A DNA stretch of 23,108 nt from Rhizophlyctis rosea. Lineage: Eukaryota > Chytridiomycota > Chytridiomycetes > Rhizophlyctidales > Rhizophlyctidaceae. The notes below the pieces were generated by a model, which worked only from the letters and a program-made list of their open reading frames with translations, had not been told where the DNA came from and searched no databases. Shown here in pieces: positions 11,180-19,572 of this stretch. Location of the stretch: contig JADGJC010000460.1 in NCBI GenBank assembly GCA_027596075.1, positions 2,195-25,302 on the forward strand, given 5' to 3'. Position numbers and translations under genes: made by a program. How positions within the stretch are numbered: position 1 is the first letter of the stretch; each line of letters opens with the position of its first letter.

Positions 11180-11678
11180 GCATAATCTAAAGAACTTTCC
11201 CAGTTCCCACAACATAGATACATTCCCACACCCTCTTCCTCCGTCTGCTTCCCTCTCTCACTTCAGTCAATCGGCTTTTTCATTTCACCATCGGAGGTGC
11301 AGTTTGGGGTTCCTCTACACGTCAGACCCAACACCCCATATTCGAGCGCGTGCGGTTTCCTCGTCGAACCACTCGAGAACGCATAATTTAAAAGTAAACG
11401 AGCATAATTCATCACGGATTCGATCCTTTACTCTCGTCCATACTCCCAGTAGCATAGCACTGAGCCACTGTCCTTCGACTGGTCCCCCCTATTGCCTAGT
11501 CCCTAGACTGCCCCCCCTCTCGCAAGCCGGGAGTGATACTAGTGATCGAAACAGCCCGCGCCGAAAGTCGGAGAATAGCACTCTGTAGATGGGATACTGA
11601 TCCCCGCACATTCGCTTCGCACACAGCCAACATCCCCAGACTAGATTTGTCAAACCAAAAACAGCGGAATAGAATAAA
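11180..11678 (+). promoter_or_regulatory. Probable promoter and leader of the Pls-type synthetase gene
   Basis: This stretch is pyrimidine-rich, with C/T tracts around 11220-11270 and 11500-11520, as is common in fungal promoters and leaders. The word GCATAAT occurs at 11180, 11381 and 11402; the first two copies share GCATAATYTAAA. An in-frame TAG six bases before the ATG at 11679 closes the reading frame, so 11679 is the first possible in-frame start. No transcription start can be fixed from sequence. Confidence 0.35.
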
Positions 11679-14600
11679 ATGCCCGCAGGGACCACAGCCG
11701 CTCCTAAAAAACGCTTTTCCCTCTCCCGCGCAACGTCTGCTGGCCGCTCCCGCCGAGCACAACAGAATACGACATCACCTGCAGCCGGCCCTTGGGCAGA
11801 ACTTGTTAGTTTGGAAAACGACTACGGTGCAATACAGGAGGAAGAGCATGGAATACCAATGAGCGTGACAACATCCAACCCGTATCTTGAAGCGCCCCCC
11901 GTGGTGCCGATGAGGAGTCTCAACAGACCCATGCCCGCTTCCTACACAACGAATCCGAGAAGCCCTCCCGGCAGCCCACCTGGCAGCCCTACCGGCACTC
12001 CGACAACAGCATCATCCACATCATCATCAGCAACATACCCGAGACGCACAGAATCTGTCAGTCCCTTCTCGTATACCAAACGCACCAGCACGACCCCAGT
12101 TCCCGACTCACCCATCAACCCCTTCTCCCACACCAAACGCACCAGCTCCTCACCCATAATGACGTCCTCCCGTCAAACAATACAAACACCGCCACCCCTC
12201 GGCAAAATCATAGCCGCCTCCCTTCCCGAAACCTTCCACCTCCAAGACTTTATCTCCCCCTCCCCCAACCCCGCCCTTATCTGCCCGCTAAACCCACAAA
12301 ACCCCTTCACCCACGCCTCCATCCGCACCTTCATCACCCACCCGCACTTCACACCCTACGGCCTAACCCGCAACGACCGCATCGGCATCCTCCTCCCCGA
12401 AGGCTCCCACCTCGCCCTCTGTCTCCTAACCGTCATGGCGCAAGCTACCGCCGTCCCAATCAACGAGAAGGAGCCCGACGATGCGGTGGTTGAGGAGATG
12501 GTCGCCATGGGCGCCAAGGCTGTGGTGCTTTTGGAGAGTCGGAAGGAAGAGGAGGTTGTGTATCGGTTGCAGGAGAAGGGGATTAAGGTTTTTCTTTGGC
12601 GTGGGGATGCGGTGGGCGGGATTGTGATTCGGGAGAGGGTTGGGGAGGGGATGGTGAGGAGTTTGCCGGGGAGTGTGTTGATGGAGTGGAGTGGGGAGGG
12701 GGATTTTGCGTTGGTTTTGAGGACTAGTGGGACGAGTGGGAATAAGGTATGTTTTTTTAAATTTTTTTGCGTACGTGATATCATGGATGGGATGGTTTGG
12801 GGGTGTGGGTGTTGAAAAATGTTGCATAATGCTGCTATGGTGTATGCGGGGAATATTTGTTTACAATCGATTTGGTGGTCCGGTGGCTTGGCGGTAAGAT
12901 GGCATTGTAAACAAACAAACGAATGGTTTGATGGGAGAGGGGATGTAAACAAAGCCGAAGCTGGACGATATTCGACTGCCGAAAGAGAGTTTTCCCTTCC
13001 ATATAAACGAAAACACTAACACCACATCTCAACATCAGAAAACCGTCCCATACACCCTTCGCACCCTCGTCATCGGAGCTCTCTGCGTCGTCAAGTCCTG
13101 GGAACTTCAGGTACATGACTACAAATTCCCCATATCTCAACACCATAAATTACATGCTCAACCACCCCATTTTAGGAATCCGACGTAAACCTCAACATGA
13201 TGCCCCTCTACCACATCGGCGGCATAGTCCGCAACCTCCTCGCCCCCCTCTTCTCCTCCGGCTGCGTAATCACCTGCCCCGGCTTTGACGCCCAATCCTT
13301 CTGGGACATCGTCTCCTCCTTCCCCGTCCACCCAACCTGGTACTACGGCGTCCCAACCTTCCACCACGCCATCGTCGCCGCCGGCCGTGACCGCTTCACC
13401 CCGCAAGCGCCCAAGACCCACATCCGCATGATCTGTAACGCCGGTGGTGGGCTGCCGGATTCGCTTGCTGAAGAAGTGCGAGCGTATTTCGGGTGCAGTG
13501 TGTTACCGAGTTACGGGATGACGGAGTGTATGCCGATTAGTACGCCTGCTCCTGGGTATAAGTTGGAGAGGAGTGGGACGAGTGGGAGGAGTTGTGGACC
13601 GGAGATTGCGATCTTTAATCCGGCTTTGACGAGGACGGAGATGACTGGGACTATTGGGCATATTTGTGTGAGGGGTGAGCCGCTTTTTGGGGGGTATGAG
13701 AACAACGATGCGGCGAATAAGCAGAGTTTCAATAAGGACGGGTGGTTCGATACCGGTGATTTGGGGTATTTGGATAAAGAAGGATTTCTCTTCATTACCG
13801 GTCGATCGAAGGAAGTCATCAACCGTGGTGGAGAAATCATTTCACCTATGGACGTGGAATCTTCCGTTCTTTCCCACCCACGTGTCGCCAACGCCCTCGC
13901 TTTCAGCGTGCCGCACGCAGTCTTCCAAGAAACCGTCGGTGTAGTCATCGTCACCAAACCCGGCTGTCCCCGTCCAGACATCGCGGACCTCCACGCCTTC
14001 CTCAACGGTCGCGCCCACCCGTCCAAATGGCCGCTCGTCATCGTCTACATGTCCGACCTCCCCAAAAACATGAACAACAAACCCCTCCGCATCAACCTCG
14101 CCAAACGTCTCGGAATCCGGGAAGTAACGGACGGCATGTCGCAGGAGGAACGGATCTTTGACGCCAAAGTCCCACCCCGCACCGCGTCCCTGCAAGACAA
14201 GATCGACTGCAAGCCCGTGAAGAAGGACCGATGGTCCGTCGTGAAGGAACTGGCGAAACACGATGCGGTGCTCGAAGCTGTTGCGTTGCCGCTCCCAGAG
14301 TCCGGCAACACCACCAGCGTTGCGTTTGTGGCGTTGTGGGCTGGAGGAGTCGGGGAGGGCGAGTTGAAGGAGTACTTGAAGGGCCGTGTGCATGATTACG
14401 ACGTGCCGAAGGAGATTGTTATTATTGCTGATGGGGAGTTGCCGAGACGGGAAGGGAGGGATGTTGTTGATGTGGAGGCGCTTTGGGATATCCGGCAGGC
14501 TAAGAAAGCTATCCGGGAAGCGAGGAGTAGGGATGGATTGGGTGTTGTGGAGAAAGCTGTTGGGGAGTGTTTTGTCGCGACGTTGGATTTGGATTCTAAT

Positions 14601-17315
14601 GCAGCTATCGGGAAGGAGTCGGACTTTTTCGAAATGGGTGGGGACTCGTTGAAGGCTGGACGGTTGGTGAGTCAGTTGAGGAAGAAGTTCTCGATTGCGA
14701 TTCCGGTTATGGTTGTTATGAAGCATCGGACTGTTGGGGATATCGCTGAGTACGTCAAGACCCAACTGCCGGAAGACAGCAAATGGCTCAATGACATCGG
14801 TGGCATGAGCGACAACGACGGCGACGAAACCCTTAAAGACAGCCGCAGCATCTCCACCGGTGTCGACGAAATCGTCATCGACGGAGGCGACATGAAGAGT
14901 TCCCGCAGTTACAAATCCTACGCAAAAGACCCAACACGCACCATGGCCCTCTTCATCCAACTCCTCCCCATGATCATCGTCAAACCCTTCCGCATCGCCT
15001 TTCGCTGGATCCTCTTCGCCCAAATGCTCGTCTGGATGAAACACTACTTCCCCGAACTAGACGACAACGACAAAACCGGCCAACAACTAATCTACCTCCT
15101 CGTCGGTCTCATCTTCATGCACCTCTGTTCCATCATCATCCTCCCCCTCCTCGCCATCGCCACAAAATGGCTCGTAATCGGCAAATACAAAGCAGGCGAA
15201 TACCCCCTCTGGGGCTCCTACTACCTCCGCTGGTGGTTCGTCGACCAAGTCCTCGACATCTTCGGCGTCGGTATTTTCCTCTGGTTCGACTGGAGCAAAA
15301 TTCTCTATTTGAGACTCATGGGCGCAAAAGTCGGCAAAAACATGCGGTACATCAAGACGAATTTCGGAGAGTACGACCTCATCAATATTGGGGATGATTG
15401 TACGTTTGATACCGTGCGGGTTCGCCCGTTTGCGATGAAGCATGGGCGGATGGTGTTGGCGCCGATTACGATTGGGGAGAATTGTACGTTTAATATGAAG
15501 ACTACGTTGGCGAGTGGGGCGAATATTCCGGGGGAGACGGTGTTGCCGCCGTTGAGTTCTACGTATGATTTGCCGGATCCGGCTATGAGGTTGCATCAGG
15601 AGTATTTGCAGACTAACAGGAACAACCATCGGAACCCGCATATCCTTCTTCAAATCTTCTTTGGGCACCCGGTTTTGCTTTTCGTTACGTTGATCTCGAT
15701 CTTACCTTGGGGCTACGTGATGTACCAACTCTCCCTCCACCGGTTCTTTGTCGAAGACGCAACGCCTTACCCCTTCGGTCAAATCCTCCACTACTTCGGT
15801 ACTCCACAACGTATCGCCTACCACTTGCTCGCCGTCACCGTCAAAGCCATCATCCAACCGCCTCTCTACGTCTGCTGCGCCATCATTGCCAAGTGGGTCT
15901 TTGTCGGCAAGCTCCGCGAAGTGCGCGCAGAGGATATGACCCAGATGGAACTGTTACGTCGATGGATCCTGAAAGGTCTTGTTGGTGACGGACGTTTCAA
16001 GGGCGCGTACGAGCTTTTTGGAAAGCATTACGAAATGACGAGTTATGTCTACCGGATGTTTGGCGCGAGGATCGGGAAGGGGGTTTATTGGCCTGGTACG
16101 CCGATTGATATGTGGGAGTTTGATTTGATTGAGATTCGGGATCATGTTGTGTTTGGGAGTCGGAGTACGATTTTGTGTTCGGATGGGGAGGGAAGCAAGG
16201 GGGTCAGGATTGAGGCGGGTGCTATGGTTGCTGATCGATGTGTTTTGTTGCCGGGGACGGTTGTTGGACGGAAGGCGGTATTGGGGAGTGGTGGGTTATG
16301 TCATCGGGAGGCGGTGTTGGAGCCCGGGAGTATCTGGATTGGGAGTCGGGATGGAAAGGCGGTGCTTTGGGATGAGGGGGACAAGAGGGAGGCTATGACT
16401 GGGGAGACGGAGTCGCCGTTTGCGAAAGCCTTCTATGGGAAGAAGGCTACATTCAGGGTCATTCCCATGTGGGCTTGCGTGGCATACAACTTCCTCATCG
16501 GTGCTATCGTCGCGAACTACTGGACTCTCCCTATCGTCGCCGGTGTCCAAGTCGGTATGCGGATTTACGGTCCCGTCCCCAGAAGTCAACGAGGCTGGCA
16601 ATGGAAATCAACCTTGATCGCTTACGCCGTCATTTTCGCCGCTGTCTCCCTCTCCTTCACCTTCCTCTCCGTCCTCTCCCTTCTCATCGAAATCGCCGCA
16701 AAATGGTCCATCTTCGGCCGCCGCCAAGTCGGTAAACACAACTGGGACGAAGATTCCTACTGTCAACGCTGGCAAATCTACCTCGCCGTCACCCGCGTCC
16801 GCCGCGACGTCCTCGATTTCATCCGCGGTTCGCATTACATCGTTTTGTTCTTCCGTGCTCTGGGTTGCAACATTGGGACGAATGTCTGCTTATATCCTAC
16901 TGGTGGAGACCCGATGATGACGGAGCCGGATTTGGTCAAGATTGGGAACGACGCTTGTATCGATCGAGCATCGGTTGTTGCGCATATCAACAGCCAGGGA
17001 CAGTTTGCGTTGAATCCGTTGAGTATTGGGAGGCGGTGTGTGTTGAGGGCTGAGTCGAGGTTGTTGTCTGGGGCGGAGATGGAGGAGGGAAGTATACTTT
17101 TGGAGAAGACGTTGGTTGTCAGTGGTGAGGTTGTTGGTAGGGGGAATGTTTGGGCTGGGTGGCCGGGTGAGGAGAGGGGTGAGGTGCGGGTTGATTGGGA
17201 GGGCGGAGTCGGAAAGAAGGGTAAGAAGAGGGGATGGAAGAGGGTTGTTAAGGGTGTCTTTGGTGTGTTTGCGGTTGGGAGGAGGAGGAGGAGGACTACT
17301 ACGGAGACGGCTTAG
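11679..17315 (+). CDS. Pls/PosA-type NRPS-like synthetase: adenylation, carrier and three membrane/beta-helix units
   Basis: Exons 11679-12746, 13039-13110 and 13176-17315 join in phase 0 (introns of 292 and 65 bases) to encode 1759 residues. Residues 1-160 are Ser/Pro/Thr-rich and basic. The adenylation domain follows: TSGTSGNK at 349-356 (nucleotide loop), MPLYHIGG near 390, YGMTE at 493-497, TGD with Asp575, TGRSKE with Arg590, and Lys682 as candidate catalytic lysine. Residues about 705-820 look like a second C-terminal adenylation subdomain whose lysine position reads LPRREGRDVV. A carrier domain follows with GGDSL, phosphopantetheine on Ser871. Then come three units, each with membrane helices (about 970-1050, 1203-1290, 1473-1558) and a hexapeptide beta-helix (about 1092-1175, 1339-1437, 1605-1712). 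The tail is basic. This order matches bacterial poly-amino-acid synthetases, where the carrier loads the monomer and the C domains polymerise it. The MPLYHIGG region resembles acyl-CoA ligases and lacks the usual amino-group-binding Asp, so the substrate may be a carboxylic acid. It is membrane-bound. Confidence 0.88.
12856..12915. repeat. 12-bp inverted repeat of forkhead-like words inside intron 1 of the synthetase
   Basis: TTTGTTTACAAT (12856-12867) and ATTGTAAACAAA (12904-12915) are exact reverse complements with a 36-base spacer. Each arm contains GTAAACA or its complement, the forkhead-type core. A third GTAAACA lies at 12945-12951. All sit in the 292-base first intron, which is much longer than the other introns here (55-80 bases). 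Confidence 0.65.
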
Positions 17316-19572
17316 AGTGGATGATTTGGCTGTGATGTGACTATATGATGATGATATATATGTACGGGATACATAATTGTATAGCGGACTTTTGTAGTCG
17401 TAGGATTTTCTTGTATGCACTCGACGATACGGTTTTAGCTTTAGCTTTGTCGTGTTGTTGAGTGGGCTTACGAAACGGCTTTCGGAAACGGTTATACCTA
17501 GGTGTTTTTGGACTTTTGATAGTTGTTTGTACTCAAGAATATCTAGCTGTATATTTTTGGCAATTTTTACTCTTTTCACACGACCCGTTCTGTGCGCGTT
17601 GCGTGGCCATCAGACTGCATTAATCGTCTCGTCTCTATTCAACCCAACCATGATGATTGCAATCATCGGAGCCAAAAAACAGTTTGTTAACAGCTCATCT
17701 GCATTGATGATGTTAACCCAAAACTTTGAGTACTCTTTGACTACTCATTACGAGAGGCCTCACCAATAAGCCACATCCCACCAGATTCAAAGCGTCTGCT
17801 GTGGACCCTCAGACCAAATTTGCAACAAAAGCATTTCAGGACATGATGGTCGACAATCAAGCACACGCAAATTCTGTGCGATCAATGAGAGGCGACATAG
17901 GTAAAAAGTAAGCGACCAATTAGTTGCAGATATATGACACCCATCTGAGCGGCATGTAAGTTAGTGTCAGTAAGTACGCACGCCAGCTGCAACGATGGGA
18001 ACGATGCTCCCGTCAAAGTTCGACAAGAAAAATTTGTTCACTTTGAATTTGTCAAAAAGCAAACATGCCTTAAAGCTGAAGCATTCGACCGTGGCTGTTT
18101 GCACCACCTACCGGGTCTTCATATAGGCGATGCGGGTGCATAAACATGGGCGTCTCAGAACCCTTGTTGTGAGGATGGATATGGACTCTCAGGTATGTGA
18201 TGCATCCATCAGGCATATGGCTGAGGATTGTCATGGATTGGCACATAGTCCAACCCCTGCAGGGCATCTCAACTGTGATGTTCTCGTCGACTAATGTCGC
18301 AGATATGAGCGTCCGCTTTTTTTTTTCGAGTCAACGTTCTGTACCGAAATCGACGATCTTCTAAACATAGTCGGTCAATGGCAATGTTTCTTTGTTACGC
18401 AGCATCTGCATGATGAGCTGTGAGTGGCAAAGCCAACATGATAGATCCGAATACTGATAAATTAACGATAGAGGTTGGAGTGGGTTACGTCTAAAGATTC
18501 GAGACACCCGTTAACCCCCATCCTCAACATTTGATCGTTTTTTTATACCCGATGATGACTTTCCAAGGAACAAAAAAAGAGAAGTGCGTAACCAGGTGTG
18601 CTTCTGATTCTTGCTCACGGAGGCCCTCTGCGCTCAATGCGAAGACCCTACATCGGAAAGGAGAATAGTCCACTGCTCAAGATATTTCGATGAGCTCCAT
18701 CAATGCCAAGTTGGCATATTTGTAGTGTAGGCTTATCTCAGTACATCATATCATTCATCAATGCCTGCTCAACGACGGGTGTCAATTGTGGAGTTTTGTG
18801 GCTCCTACTCAATTTTTTTTTTAATCCAGACGGATGGCAAGTGTGCTGGAAGTGAGCTGATGAGGTGGTTACTGAAATTCAAATTGATGAGCAGATATGT
18901 TTCAGCACTTACTGCCGTGATACGTCCGCGATCCGATGGGTCAGCTTTCCTGTCACCTGGAAGCGTATGCACACAGGTTATTCGGTTGCGCGAAAAAAAA
19001 TGCTGCAGCACCATAGCCCACGCAGTCATCGCATGGCGGACTGGAGATTTTACATAACGTGCCCGGCTTGAGCACGATGCTTGCTCCAGTTCTTTAGAAC
19101 TGGGTTGTGGTGCCGAATTGAATTTTTGCACCCGATACACCAGTTTTGATGGGTTCCATTGATACAACAATTTGTCATGAATTCCTTGCACAAGCTTGGT
19201 TCAAGTCGAACTGAATGAAGCGTCGCTTCTGCCAACTTGTGGGAGCTCTTTCACTCGGCCAAACATTATCAAGAAATAGGGAGCATGCTCAACGCTGTCG
19301 GAACCTTCGGTTTTTCGTACTTGTTTCCCATTCATGACAAAGAGAAGAGGTGTGGGAGGCCGTGGTAAGTGCCAGAGCATCACCTCAAATGTGTAGTATC
19401 CATTTCGACTTTGTGAAAAACGCCGACTTTTCCGTAACTTCCTTGTTCATAACCCAAGAGAAGATTGCGTTCACTCTAGCTCAGTAACCTGCCGCGTGAC
19501 AAAAAGGAAATGCAAACACAGCCGCGGATGACGTGGAGGAGCTTTGAAAAGTTCAAAAACATCTAGGGATGA
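17316..19572. other. Intergenic stretch, no gene supported
   Basis: The first bases should be the 3' untranslated region of the synthetase; it is AT-rich (TATATGATGATGATATATAT) but shows no AATAAA. Beyond that, open frames are short and scattered on both strands, with T or A runs near 18311, 18540, 18816 and 18989. I see no protein family, RNA gene or repeat unit. The 5' exon or exons of the DUF4470-type gene, including its start codon, probably lie in the last few hundred bases, but I could not identify them. Confidence 0.45.

Noticed and set aside
13842..15044. 400-codon open frame on the minus strand inside the synthetase
   Set aside because: It is a shadow of the long, domain-rich forward frame; its sequence is low-complexity His/Asp/Val-rich and matches nothing.
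17452..17769. 105-codon forward frame just after the synthetase
   Set aside because: It starts in the probable 3' untranslated region, lacks codon bias and has no recognisable domain.
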